A stretch of 64,000 bases of DNA from positions 223,501 to 287,500 of the forward strand of contig CANPUZ010000060.1 in assembly GCA_947579665.1 (NCBI GenBank), read 5' to 3'. How positions within the stretch are numbered: position 1 is the first letter of the stretch; the number at the start of each line of letters is the position of its first letter. Shown one piece after another: positions 21,245-32,072 of this stretch. The translations under genes were made by a program, and so were the position numbers. The DNA comes from Sympetrum striolatum. Its lineage: Eukaryota > Arthropoda > Insecta > Odonata > Libellulidae. Below the pieces are notes generated by a model that saw only the letters and a program-made list of their open reading frames with translations, did not search any database and was not told the DNA's origin.

Positions 21245-22277
21245 AGGTTGGGTTAGTTTAGGTTGTGTCTGGTTGGGTTTGGTTGTTAGGGTTGGGTTGG
21301 GTTGGGTTGGGATGTTTGGGTCTGGTTGGGTTGGGTTGGGTTGGGTTGGGTTGGGTTGGGTTGGGTAGAGTTGGTTTGGGATGGGTTGGGTTGGGTTGGG
21401 TTTGGTTGGGTTGGGTTGGGCTGGGTTATGTTGGGGTAGGTTGGGTTGGGTTGGGTAGGGTTGGGTTGGGTTGGGTAGGGTTGGGTTGGGTTGGGTTGGG
21501 TTGGGTTGGGTTGTGGTGGGTTGGGTTGGGTTAGGTTGGGTTGGGTTGGGTTGGGTTGGGTATTTACTTCGCTTAGACACCGTAAATTTGGCTTAGACTC
21601 CATTTATTACGATTTTAGTCCGCTTTATTTGCTGAGAGTCCCTTCAATTAATATAGAGTCCGATCAATTCGCTTAGAGTCCGCTTTATTTGCTCAGAGCC
21701 CAATTAGCTCGTGTTGAAACAGCTTCTTTCGCTGAGAGTCCGCTTAATTCGTTTAGCCTCCGATTATCAGCTTCGTCACGGCTTATATCACATAGAAACC
21801 GCTTATTTCGCTAAGAGTCCAATAAGCTTGCTTAGAGTCCGTTTCCTTCGCTTAGAGTCCACTTCATTCGCTTGATTCAAATTATTTACGTAAGTGAACT
21901 CTCATTTCGCTTAGATACCGCATTATTTGCTTAAATTCTTTTCTTTCACTTAGAGTCATTTTCTTTGCTAAGAGTCCGCTACATTCGCTTAGACTCTTTT
22001 TATTTCGCTTAGTGACCGCTTATTTCCTTTATAGTCCGCTTTATTCGTTTAGACTCCTGTTATTTCGCTATGTGACAGCTTATTTCGCTTAGACTCTGAT
22101 ATGCCCACATTGAATCCGATTACTTACCATAGATACAGCTTGGCATGGATAGCCTTCGATTAGAGACCGCTTAGTTTTTCTAGTGACAGCTTAACTCGCT
22201 TTTAACTCGCTTTGAAACCGATATTATTCCATTTAGTTCGGTCACAGAACGAACTAATCGGAATTAACAGTTAGTTT
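21245..22277 (+). repeat. Array (21245-21560) plus L/M hybrid spacer (21561-22277)
   Basis: The array has TTAGGTTGTGTC, GTTAGGGTTGGG, GGGTAGAGTTGG and TTGTGGTGGG, like 37181-37476. The spacer is L up to GACTCTGATATGCC (about 22100) and then M from CACATTGAATCCG, so the L end, mini-array and M start were skipped in one exchange at a shared sequence. Confidence 0.92.
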
Positions 22278-22884
22278 AAGTTGGGTTAGTTTGGGTTGTG
22301 TCTGGTTGGGTTTGGTTGTTTGGGTTGGGTTGTGTTGGGATGTTTGGAATGGGTTGGGTTGGGTAGGGTTGGGTTGGGTTGGGTTGGGTTGGGTCAGGTT
22401 GGGTTGGGTTGGGTTGGTTTGGGTTGGGTAGGGTTGTGTTGGGTTGGGTTGGGTTGGGTTGGGGTGGGTTGGGTTGGGTTGGGTTGGGTAGGTTTGGGTT
22501 GGGTATTTTCTTCGCTTAGACACCGTAAACTTCGCTTAGACTCTACTTATTACGCTTTTAGTCCGCTTTATTTGCTGAGAGTCTGCTTCATTCGCTTAGA
22601 CTCATTTTATTTCGCATAGTGACCGCTTTTTTCCATTAGAGTCCGCTTTATTCGCTTAGACTCATATTATTTCGCAACATAACAGCACATTTCGCTTAGA
22701 CTATGATATGCCCACATTGAATCCGATTTCTTCCCATAGATACAGCTTGGCATGGATAGCCTTCGCTTAGAGACCGCTTAGTTTTTCTAGCGACAGCTTA
22801 ACTCAATTATAACACGCTTTGAAACCGCTTTTATTCCAATTAGTTCGGTCACAGAACGAACTAATCGGAATTAACAGTTAGTTT
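22278..22884 (+). repeat. Array (22278-22503) plus S spacer (22504-22884)
   Basis: The 226-bp array is a diverged relative of the one at 55 (AAGTTGGG head, GGAATGGG, GGGTCAGG, TATTTTCTTCGC tail). The spacer has GCAACATAACAGC near 22674 in place of GCTATATAACAGC. Confidence 0.93.
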
Positions 22885-23470
22885 AGGTTGGGTTAGTTTG
22901 GGTTGTGTCTGGTTGGGTTTGGTTGTTTGGGTTGGGTTGGGTTTGGTTGGGATGTTTGGGTTGGGTTGGTTTGGGTTGGGTTGGGTTGGGTAGGGTTGGG
23001 TTGGGATGGGTTGGGTTGGGTTGGGTTGGGTTTGGTTGGGTAAGGTTGGGTTGGGTTGGTGTAGGTAGGGTTGGGTTGGGATGGGTTGGGTTAGGGTTGG
23101 TTGGGTTGGGTTGGGTTGGGTTGGTTGGGTATTTTCTTCGCTTAGACACCATAAATTTGGCTTAGACTCCACTTATTACGATTTTAGTCCGCTTTATTTG
23201 CTGAGAGTCCCTTCAATTAATATAGAGACCGATCAATTCCCTTAGACTCATATTATTTCGCTATATAACAGCACATTTCGCTTAGACTATGATATGCCCA
23301 CATTGAATCCGATTTCTTCCCATAGATACAGCTTGGCATGGATAGCCTTCGCTTAGAGACCGCTTAGTTTTTCTAGTGATAGCTTAACTCAATTATAACA
23401 CGCTTTGAAACCGCTTTTATTCCAATTAGTTTGGTCACAGAACGAACTAATCGGAATTAACAGTTAGTTT
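22885..23470 (+). repeat. Array (22885-23129) plus SL spacer (23130-23470)
   Basis: The 245-bp array matches 677-932 by GGTGTAGGTAGGG and TTAGGGTTGG, with a GGTTGGTTGGG phase break at its end. The SL spacer has the same CAATTCCCTTAGACTC junction. Confidence 0.93.
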
Positions 23471-24081
23471 AGGTTGGGTTAGTTTGGGTTGTGTCTGGTT
23501 GGGTTTGGTTGTTTGGGTTGGGTTGGGTTAGGTTGGGATGTTTGGGTTGGGTTGGGTTGGGTTGGGTTGGGTAGGGTTGGGTTGGGATGGGTTGGGTTGG
23601 GTTGGGTTTGGTTGGGTTGGGTTGGGTTGGGGTAGGTTGGGTTGGGGTAGGCTGGGTTGGGTTGGGTAGGGTTGGGTTGGGGTAGGCTGGGTTGGGTTGG
23701 GTTGGATTGGGTTGGGTTGTGTTGGGTTGGGTTGGGTTGGGTTAGGTTTTGTTGGGTTGCGTTGGGTTGGGTTGGGTTGGGTATTTTCTTCGCTTAGACA
23801 CCATAAATTTGGCTTAGACTCCACTTATTACGCTTTTAGTCCGCTTTATTTGCTTAGAGTCATATTATTTCGCTATGTGACAGCTTATTTCGCTTAGACT
23901 CTGATATGCCAGCATTGAGTCCGATTACTTCCCATAGAGACGGCTTAGCATGGATAGCCTTTGCTTAGAGACCGCTTAGTTTCTAAGAGACATCTTAACT
24001 CGCTTTTAAAACGCTTTAAAACCGCTTTTATTCCTATTAGTTCGGTCACAGAAAGAACTAATGGGAATTAACAGTTAGTTT
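23471..24081 (+). repeat. Array (23471-23782) plus chimeric spacer (23783-24081)
   Basis: The 312-bp array shares GGGGTAGGCTGGG twice with 2632-2936. The 299-bp spacer begins like S, changes at GCTTAGAGTCATATT (about 23852) and continues as late L, with the hairpin in its GAAAGAACTAATGGG form. Confidence 0.92.
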
Positions 24082-24916
24082 AGGTTGGGTTAGTTTGGGT
24101 TGTGTCTGGTTGGGTTTGGTTGTTTGGGTTGGGTTGGGTTGGTATGTTTGGGTTGGGTTGGGTTGGTATGTTTGGGTTGGGTTGGGTTGGGTAGGGTTGG
24201 GTTGGGTTGGGTTGGGTTGGGTTGGGTTGGGTTGGGGTAGGTTGGGTTGGGTTGGGTTGGGTTGGGTTGGGTAGGGTTGGGTTGGGTTGAGTTGGGTTGG
24301 GTTGGGTTGGGTTGGGGTGGGTTGGGTTGGGTTGGGTAGGTTTTGGTTGGGTTGGGTTGGGTTGGGGTGGGTTGGGTTGGGTTGAGTTGGGTTGGGGTGG
24401 GTTCGGATGGGTTGGGTTGGGTTGGGTTGGGTTGGGGTTGGTTGGGTTGGGTTGGGTTGGGTTGGGTTGGGTAGGGTTGGGTTGGGTTGGGTTGGGTTGG
24501 GTTGGGTTGGGTTGGGTTTGGTTGGGTTGGGTTGGGTATTTACTTCGCTTAGACACCGTAAGTTTCGCTTAGACTCCACTTATTACGCTTTTAGTCCGCT
24601 TTATTTGCTTAGAGTCTGCTTCATTCGCTTAGACTCATTTTATTTCGCATAGTGACCGCTTTTTTCCTTTAGAGTCCGCTTTATTCGCTTAGACTCATAT
24701 TATTTCGCTATATAACAGCTATTTCGCTTAGACTATGATATGCCCACATTGAATCCGATTTCTTCCCATAGATACAGCTTGGCATGGATAGCCTTCGCTT
24801 AGAGACCGCTTAGTTTTTCTAGTGACAGCTTAACTCAATTATAACACGCTTTGAAACCGCTTTTATTCCAATTAGTTCGGTCTCAGAACGAACTAATCGG
24901 AATTAACAGTTAGTTT
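24082..24916 (+). repeat. Array (24082-24536) plus S spacer (24537-24916)
   Basis: The 455-bp array has GGTATGTTTGGG twice, 30 bp apart, a small duplication just after the head, plus GGTTTTGG near 24341 and GGTTCGGATGGG near 24403. The spacer has AACAGCTATTTCGC, one base short of the usual form. Confidence 0.93.
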
Positions 24917-25886
24917 AGGTTGTGTTAGTTTGGGTTGTGTATGGTTGGGTTTGGTTGTTTGGGTTGTGTTGGGTTAGGTTGGGATGTTTGGGTTGGGTTG
25001 GGTTGGGTTGGGTTGGGTAGGGTTGGGTTGGGATGGGTTGGGTCGGGTTGGGTAGGGTTGGCTTGGGTTGGGTAGGGTTGGGTTGGGTTGGGTTGGGTTG
25101 GGTTGGGTTGTGTTGGGTTGGGTTGGGTTAGGTTGGGTTGGGTTGGGTTGGGTTGGGTTGGGTTGGGTATTTACTTCGCTTAGACACCGTAAATTTGGCT
25201 TAGACTCCATTTATTACGATTTTAGTCCGCTTTATTTGCTGAGAATCCCTTCAATTAATATAGAGTCCGATCAATTCGCTTAGAGTCCGCTTTATTTGCT
25301 CAGAGTCCAATTAGCTCGAGTTGAAACAGCTTCATTCGCTGAGAGTCCGCTTAATTCGCTTAGCCTCCGGTTATCAGCTTCGTGACGGCTTATATCACAT
25401 TGAAACCGCTTAATTCGCTAAGAGTCTAATAAGCTCGCTTAGAGTCCGTTTCCTTCGCTTAGAGTCCACTTCATTCGCTTGATTCAAATTATTTTTTAAG
25501 TAAGTGAACTCTCATTTCGCGTAGATACCGCTTTATTTGCTTAAATTCTTTTCTTTCACTTAGAGTCATTTTCTTTGATAAGAGTCCGCTACATTCGCTT
25601 AGACTCTTTTTATTTCGCTTAGTGACCGCTAATTTCCTTTATAGTCCGCTTTATTCGTTTAGACTCCTATTATTTCGCTACGTGACAGCTTATTTCGCTA
25701 AGACTCTGATATGCCAGCATTGAGTCCGATTACTTCCCATAGAGACGGCTTAGGATGGATAGCCTTTGCTTAGAGACCGCTTAGTTTCTAAGAGACATCT
25801 TAACTCGCTTTTAAAACGCTTTAAAACCGCTTTTATTCCTATAAGTTCGGTCACAGAAAGAACTAATCGGAATTAACAGTTAGTTT
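24917..25886 (+). repeat. Array (24917-25167) plus L spacer (25168-25886)
   Basis: The 251-bp array has head changes TTGTGTTAG and GTGTATGG and a GGGTCGGG. The 719-bp L spacer has ATTATTTTTTAAGTAAG near 25489, three bases longer than the usual ATTATTTAAGTAAG. Confidence 0.93.
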
Positions 25887-26459
25887 AGGTTGGGTTAGGT
25901 TTGGTTGTGTCTGGTTGGGTTGGGATGCTTAAAAATCCATTTACCTCGATATGACACCGTTAATTTCGCTCATACTCCACTTATAACGCTTTTAGTCCAC
26001 TTTATTTGCTCAGAGTCCCTTCAATAAATTTTTGAGTCCGCTTAATTCGCTTGGACTCCGATTATTTCGCTTAGTGACGGCTTATTTCGCTTAGAATCCG
26101 CTTTTTTCGCTAAAGGTCCACTAAGCTCGCTTTGAGTCCGCTTCTTTCGCTAAGAGTCTTCTTCATTCGCTTATACTCATTTTATTTCGCTTATCGACCG
26201 CTTTTTTGCTTTAGAGTCCGCTTTATTCGCTTAGACTCATATTTTTTCGCTATATAACAACACATTTCGGTTAGACTATTATATGCCCACATTGAATCCG
26301 ATTACTTACCATAGATACAGCGTGGTATGGATAGCCTTCGCTTAGAGACCGCTTAGTTTTTCTAGTGACAGCTTAACTCGCTTATAACACGCTTTGAAAC
26401 CGATATTATTCCATTTAGTTCGGTCACAGAACGAACTAATCGGAATTAACAATTAGTTT
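25887..26459 (+). repeat. Mini-array (25887-25927) plus M spacer (25928-26459)
   Basis: The mini-array ends GGTTGGGATGCTTAAAAATCC, shared with 35803. The M spacer has CTCGATATGACACC near 25944 and TTATCGACCGCTTTTTTGC near 26191; the latter recurs at the local duplication near 33430. Confidence 0.92.
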
Positions 26460-28287
26460 AGGTTGGGTTAGTTTGGGTTGGGTTGGGTTGGGATGTTTGG
26501 GTTGGGTTGGGTTGGGTTGGGTAGGGTTGGGTTGGGTTGGGTTGGGTTGGGTTGGGTTGGGTTGGGGTAGGTTGGGTTGGGTTGGGTTGGGTTGGGTAGG
26601 GTTGGGTTGGGAAGGGTTGGTTTGGGTCGGGTTGGGTTGGGTTGGTTTGGGTTGGGTTGGGGTGGGATGGGGTGGGTTGGGTTGGGTTGGGTAGGTTTGG
26701 GTTGGGTTGGGTTGGGTTGGGGAGGGTTGGGTTGGGTTGGGTTGGGGTGGGTTGGGTTGGGTTGGGTTGGGTTGGGGTAGGTTAGGTTGGGTTGGGTTGG
26801 GTTAGGTTGGGTTGGGTTGGGTTGGGTAGGGTTGGGTTGGGTTGGGTTGGGTTGGGTTGGGTTGGGTAGGGTTGGGTTGGGTTGGGTTTGGTTGGGTTGG
26901 GTTTTGGTGGGTTGGGTTGGCTTGGTTTGGCTTGGGTTGGGGTGGGTTGGGTTGGGTTGGGTTGTGTAGGGTTGGGTTGGGTAGGGTTGGGTTGGGTTTG
27001 GTTGGGTTGGGTTGGGGTGGGTTGGGTTGGGTTGGTTTGGCTTGGGTTGGGGTGGGTTGGTTTGGCTTGGGGTGGGTTGGGTTGGGTTGGGTTGGGTTGG
27101 GTAGGGTTGGGTTGGGTTGGGTAGGGTTGGGTTTGGTTGGGTTGGGTTGGGGTGGGTTGGGTTGGGTTGGTTTGGCTTGGGTTGGGGTGGGTTGGGTTGG
27201 GTTGGGTAGGGTTGGGGTGGGTTGGGTTGGGTTGGGTTGGGTTGGGGAGGGTTGGGTTGGGTTGGGTTGGGGTGGGTTGGGTTGGGTTGGGTAGGGTTGG
27301 GTTGGGTTGGGTTGGGTTGGGTTGGGTTGGGGTAGGTTAGGTTGGGTTGGGTTGGGTTAGGTTGGGTTGGGTTGGGTTGGGTAGGGTTGGGTTGGGTTGG
27401 GTTGGGTTGGGTTGGGTTGGGTTGGGTTGGGTAGGGTTGGGTTGGGTTGGGTTTGGTTGGGTTGGGTTGGGGTGGGTTGGTTTGGGTTGGTTTGGGTTGG
27501 TTTGGCTTGGGTTGGGGTGGGTTGGGTTGGGTAGGGTTGGGGTGGGTTGGGTTGGGTTGGTTTGGCTTGGGTTGGGTTGGGGTGGGTTGGGTTGGGTTGG
27601 TTTGGCTTGGGTTGGGGTGGGTTGGGTTGGGTTGGGTTGGGTAGGGTTGGGTTGGGTTGGGTTGGGTTGGGTTTGGTTGGGTTGGGTTGGGGTGGGTTGG
27701 GTTGGGTTGGTTTGGCTTGGGTTGGGGTGGGTTGGGTTGGGTTGGGTTGGGTAGGGTTGGGTTGGGTTGGGTTGGGTTGGGTTGGGTTGGGTTGGGTTAG
27801 GTTGGGTTGGGTTGGTTTGGCTTGGGTTGGGGTTGGTTGGGTTGGGTTGGGTTGGGTAGGGTTGGGTTGGGTTGGGTTGGGTTGGGTTTGGTTGGGTTGG
27901 GTTGGGTATTTACTTCGCTTAGACACCGTACATTTCGCTTAGACTCCACTTATTACGCTTTTAGTCCGCTTTATTTGCTGAGAGTCTGCTTCATTCGCTT
28001 AGACTCATTTTATTTCGCTTAGTGACCGCTTTTTTCCTTATGAGTCCGCTTTATTCTCTTAGACTCATATTATTTCGCTATATAACAGCACATTTCGGTT
28101 AGACTATGAAACGCCCACATTGAATCCGAACACTAACCATAGATACAGCTTGGCGTGGATAGCCTTCGCTTAGAGACCGCTTAGTTTTTCTAGTGACAGC
28201 TTAACTCGCTTATAACACGCTTTGAAACCGATATTATTCCATTTAGTTCGGTCACAGAACGAACTAATCGGAATTAACAGTTAGTTT
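26460..28287 (+). repeat. Longest array (26460-27906) plus S spacer (27907-28287)
   Basis: At 1,447 bp this is the longest array. The head is shortened (TTTGGGTTGGG follows TTAG with no TGTGTCTGG). It grew by internal duplication: GGGGTAGGTTAGG occurs at 26774 and 27329 (555 bp apart), and TTTGGCTTGGG recurs mostly at 110-bp steps. Confidence 0.93.
26926..27826 (+). repeat. 110-bp super-repeat within the long array
   Basis: TTTGGCTTGGG (or TTTGGCTTGGGG) begins at 26926, 27036, 27061, 27171, 27501, 27561, 27601, 27711 and 27816. Steps of 110, 110, 330 (three times 110), 110 and 105 show a 22-unit period made of TTGGG variants, with smaller insertions. Confidence 0.85.
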
Positions 28288-28830
28288 AGGTTGGGTTAGT
28301 TTGGGTTGTGTCAGGTTGGGTTTGGTTGTTTGGGTTGGGTTGGAGTTGGGATGTTTGGGTTTGGTTGGGTTGGGTTGGGTTGGGTTGGGTAGGGTTGGGT
28401 TGGGTTGGGTTGGGTTGGGTTGGGTTGGGTTTGGTTGGGTTGGGTTGGGTAATTACTTCGCTTAGACACCGTAAATTTCGCTTAGACTCCACTTATTACG
28501 CTTTTAGTCCGCTTTATTTGCTGAGAGTCTGCTTCATTCGCTTAGACTCATTTTATTTCGCTTAGTGACCGCTTTTTTCCTTTAGAGTCCGCTTTATTCG
28601 CTTAGACTCATATTATTTCGCTATATAACAGCACATTTCGCTTAGACTATGATATGCCCACATTGAATCCTATTTCTTCCCATAGATACAGCTTGGCATG
28701 GATAGCCTTCGCTTAGAGACCGCTTAGTTTTTCTAGTGACAGCTTAACTCAATTATAACAAGCTTTGAAACCGCTTTTATTCCAATTAGTTCGGTCACAG
28801 AACGAACATATCGGAATTAACAGTTAGTTT
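28288..28830 (+). repeat. Short array (28288-28449) plus S spacer (28450-28830)
   Basis: The 162-bp array has GTGTCAGG and GGAGTTGGGATGTTTGGG and ends at the TAATTACTTCGC tail also seen at 11978. It stands next to the longest array of the window. Confidence 0.93.
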
Positions 28831-29831
28831 AGGTTGGGTTAGTTTGGGTTGTGTCTGGTTGGGTTTGGTTGTTTGGGTTGGGTCGGGTTAGGTTGGGATG
28901 TTTGGGTTGGGTTGGGTTGGGTTGGGTTGGGTAGGCTTGGGTTGGGATGGGTTGGGTTGGGTTGGGTAGGGTTGGGTTGGGTTGGGTAGGGTTGGGTTGG
29001 GTTGGGTAGGGTTGGGTTGGGTTGGGTTGGGTTGGGTTTGGTTGTTTTGGGTTTGATTGGGTTGGGTTAGGTTGGGTTGAGTTGGGTTGGGTTGGGTTGG
29101 GTTGGTTTGGGTTGGGTATTTCTTCGCTTAGACACCGTAAATTTGGCTTAGACTCCACTTATTACGATTTTAGTCCGCTTTATTTGCTGAGAGTCCCTTC
29201 AATTAATATAGAGTCCGATCAATTCGCTTAGAGTCCGCTTTATTTGCTCAGAGCCCAATTAGCTCGAGTTGAAACAGCTTCTTTCGCTGAGAGTCCGCTT
29301 AATTCGCTTAGCCTCCGATTATCAGCTTTGTGACGGCTTATATCACATAGAAACCGCTTATTTCGCTAAGAGTCCAATAAGCTCGCTTAAAGTCCGTTTC
29401 CTTCGCTTAGAGTCCACTTCATTCGCTTGATACAAATTATTTAAGTAATTGAAGTCTCATTTCGCTTAGATACCGCTTTATTTGCTTAAATTCTTTTCTT
29501 TCACTTAGAGTCATTTTCTTTGCTAAGAGTCCGCTACATTTGCTTAGACTCTTTTTATTACGCTTAGTGACCGCTTATTTCCTTTATAGTCCGCTTTATT
29601 CGTTTAGACTCCTGTTATTTCGCTATGTGACAGCTTACTTCGCTTAGACTCTGATATGCCAGCATTGAGTCCGATTACTTCCCATAGAGACGGCTTAGTA
29701 TGGAAAGCCTTTGCTTAGAGACCGCTTAGTTTCTAAGAGACATCATAACTCACTTTTAAAACGCTTTAAAACCGCTTTTATTCCTATTAGTTCGGTCACA
29801 GAAAGAACTAATCGGAATTAACAGTTAGTTT
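28831..29831 (+). repeat. Array (28831-29116) plus L spacer (29117-29831)
   Basis: The 286-bp array has GGTTGTTTTGGGTTTGATTGGG and ends in the rare TATTTCTTCGC tail (one base short), shared only with 34736-35086. The L spacer has ATTACGCTTAGTGACC near 29557. Confidence 0.93.
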
Positions 29832-30404
29832 AGGTTGGGTTAGGTTTGGTTGTGTCTGGTTGGGTTGGGTTGCTTAAAAATCCATTTACCTCGCTTTGAC
29901 ACCGTAAATTTCGCTCATACTCCACTTATAACGCTTTTAGTCCACTTTATTTGCTCAGAGTCCCTTCAATAAATTTTTGAGTCCGCTTAATTCGCTTGGA
30001 CTCCGATTATTTCGCTTAGTGACGGCTTATTTCGCTTAGAATCCGCTTTTTTCGCTAAAGGTCCACTAAGCTCGCTTTGAGTCCGCTTCTTTCGCTAAGA
30101 GTCTGCTTCATTCGCTTATATTCATTTTATTTCGCTTAGTGACCGCTTTTTTCCTTTAGAGTCCGCTTTATTCGCTTAGACTCATATTATTTCGCTATAT
30201 AACAGCACATTTCGGTTAGACTATGATACGCCCACATTGAATCCGATTACTTACCATAGATACAGCTTGGCATGGATAGCCTTCGCTTAGTGACCGCTTT
30301 GTTTTTCTAGTGACAGCTTAACTCGCTTATAACACGCTTTGAAACCGATATTATTCCATTTAGTTCGGTCACAGAACGAACTAATCGGAATTAACAGTTA
30401 GTTT
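29832..30404 (+). repeat. Mini-array (29832-29872) plus M spacer (29873-30404)
   Basis: Standard mini-array. The M spacer has GACACCGTAAATTTCGC (usually GTTAATTT) and a GATACGCCC near 30226. Confidence 0.93.
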
Positions 30405-32072
30405 AGGTTGGGTTAGTTTGGGTTGTGTCTGGTTGGGTTTGGTTGTTTGGGTTGGGTTTGGTTGGGATGTTTGGGTTTGGTTGGGTTGGGTTGGGTTGGG
30501 TTGGGTAGGGTTGGGTTGGGTTGGGTTGGGTTGGGGTAGGTTGGGTTGGGTTGGGTTGGGTTTGGTTGGGTTTGGTTGGGTTGGGTTGGGTAGGGTTGGG
30601 TTGGGTTGGGTTGGGTTGGGTTGGGTTGGGTTGGGTTGGGTTATGTTGGGTTGGGTTTGGTTGGGTTGGGTTGGGTTGTGTTGGGTTGGGTTGGGTTGGG
30701 ATAGGTTGGGATAGGTTGGGTTGGGTTGGGTTGGGTTGGGTTGGGTTGGGGTAGGTTAGGTTGGGTTGGGTTGGGTTAGGTTGGGTTGGGTTGGGTTGGG
30801 TAGGGTTGGGTTGGGTTGGGTTGGGTTGGGTTGGGTTGGGTTGGGTTGGTTTGGCTTGGGTTGGGGTGGGTTGGGTTGGGTTGGGTTGGGTTGGGTTGGG
30901 GGAGGGTGGGTTGGGTTGGGTTGGGTTGGGTTGGGTTTGGTTGGGTTGGGTTGGGTAGGGTTGAGTTGGGTTGGGTTGGGTTGGGTTGGTTTGGCTTGGG
31001 TTGGGGTGGGTTGGGTTGGGTTGGGTTGGGTTGGGGTAGGTTGGGTTGGGTTGGGTTGGGTTGGGTTGGGTTTGGTTGGGTTGGGTTGGGTAGGGTTGGG
31101 TTGGGTTGGGTTGGGTTGGGTTGGGTTGGGTTGGGTTGGGTAGGGTTGGGTTGGTTTGGGTTGGGTTGGGTTGGGTTGGGGTAGGTTGGGTTGGGTTGGG
31201 TTGGGTTGGGTTGGGTTGGGTTGGGTTTGGTTTGGTTGGGTTGGGTAGGGTTGGGTTGGGTTGGGTTGGGTTGTGTCTGGGTGGGTTTGGTTGTTTGGGT
31301 TGGGTTGGGTTGGGATGTTTGGGTTTGGTTGGGTTGGGTTGGGTTGGGGAGGGTTGGGTTGGGTTGGGTTGGGTTGGGTTGGGGTAGGTTGGGTTGGGTT
31401 GGGTTGGGATGTTTGGGTTTGGTTGGGTTGGGTTGGGTTGGGTTGGGCAGGGTTGGGTTGGGTTGGGTTGGGTTGGGGTAGGTTGGGTTGGGTTGGGTTG
31501 GGTTGGGTTGGGGTAGGTTGGGTTGGGTTGGGTTGGGTTGGGTTGGGTTTGGTTGGGTTGGGTTGGGTAGGGTTGGGTTGGGTTGGGTTGGGTTGGGTTG
31601 GGTTGGGGTGGGTTGGGTTGGGTTGGGTTGGGTAGGGTTGGGTTGGGTTGGGTTGGGTTGGGTTGGGATGTGGTTGGTTGGGTTGGGTTGGGTATTTACT
31701 TCGCTTAGACACCGTACATTTCGCTTAGACTCCACTTATTACGCTTTTAGTCCGCTTTATTTGCTGAGAGTCTGCTTCATTCGCTTAGACTCATTTTATT
31801 TCGCTTAGTGACCGCTTTTTTCCTTTAGAGTCCGCTTTATTCGCTTAGACTCATATTATTTAACTATATAACAGCACATTTCGCTTAGACTATGATATGC
31901 CCACATTGAATCCTATTTCTTCCCATAGATACAGCTTGGCATGGATAGCCTTCGCTTAGAGACCGCTTCGTTTTTCTAGTGACAGCTTAACTCAATTATA
32001 ACACATTTTTAACCGCTTTTATTCCAATTAGTTCGGTCACAGAACGAACTTATCGGAATTAACAGTTAGTTT
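30405..32072 (+). repeat. Fused array (30405-31692) plus S spacer (31693-32072)
   Basis: The 1,288-bp array contains a second head inside it: TTGTGTCTGGGTGGGTTTGG at 31271-31290 followed by GGTTGTTTGGG. GGGATGTTTGGGTTTGG stands near 30466, 31312 and 31407. At least two arrays were joined with no spacer left between them. The left part shares GGGGTAGGTTAGG (30748) and TTTGGCTTGGG (30850, 30990) with the array at 26460. Confidence 0.92.

Larger units (their letters stand above)
20435..22277 (+). repeat. Three-array unit with stub array, lacking the mini-array
   Basis: The unit has an array (20435), a 91-bp stub array (21062), an array (21245) and a hybrid L/M spacer. Its partner is 36376-38585 (offset about 15,940), which keeps the mini-array. 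Both are followed by a five-array unit, so the older duplication spans at least about 20.4-26 kb and 36.4-42.7 kb. Confidence 0.8.
22278..26459 (+). repeat. Five-array higher-order unit, diverged copy, 4.18 kb
   Basis: Arrays 1 and 2 match those at 55 and 677 by rare variants (GGAATGGG; GGTGTAGGTAGGG), and array 3 matches the one at 2632 (GGGGTAGGCTGGG twice). Arrays 4 and 5 and the chimeric spacer 23783-24081 are private. It gives an older outgroup for the near-identical pair at 55 and 38586. Confidence 0.8.

Noticed and set aside
30756..31735. Long open frames on the minus strand (over 300 codons of P, N, Q, T) and similar plus-strand frames rich in G, L, W, V
   Set aside because: They follow from the 5-bp period, exist in several frames at once, have no domain, and end soon after entering a spacer. 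I do not treat them as genes.
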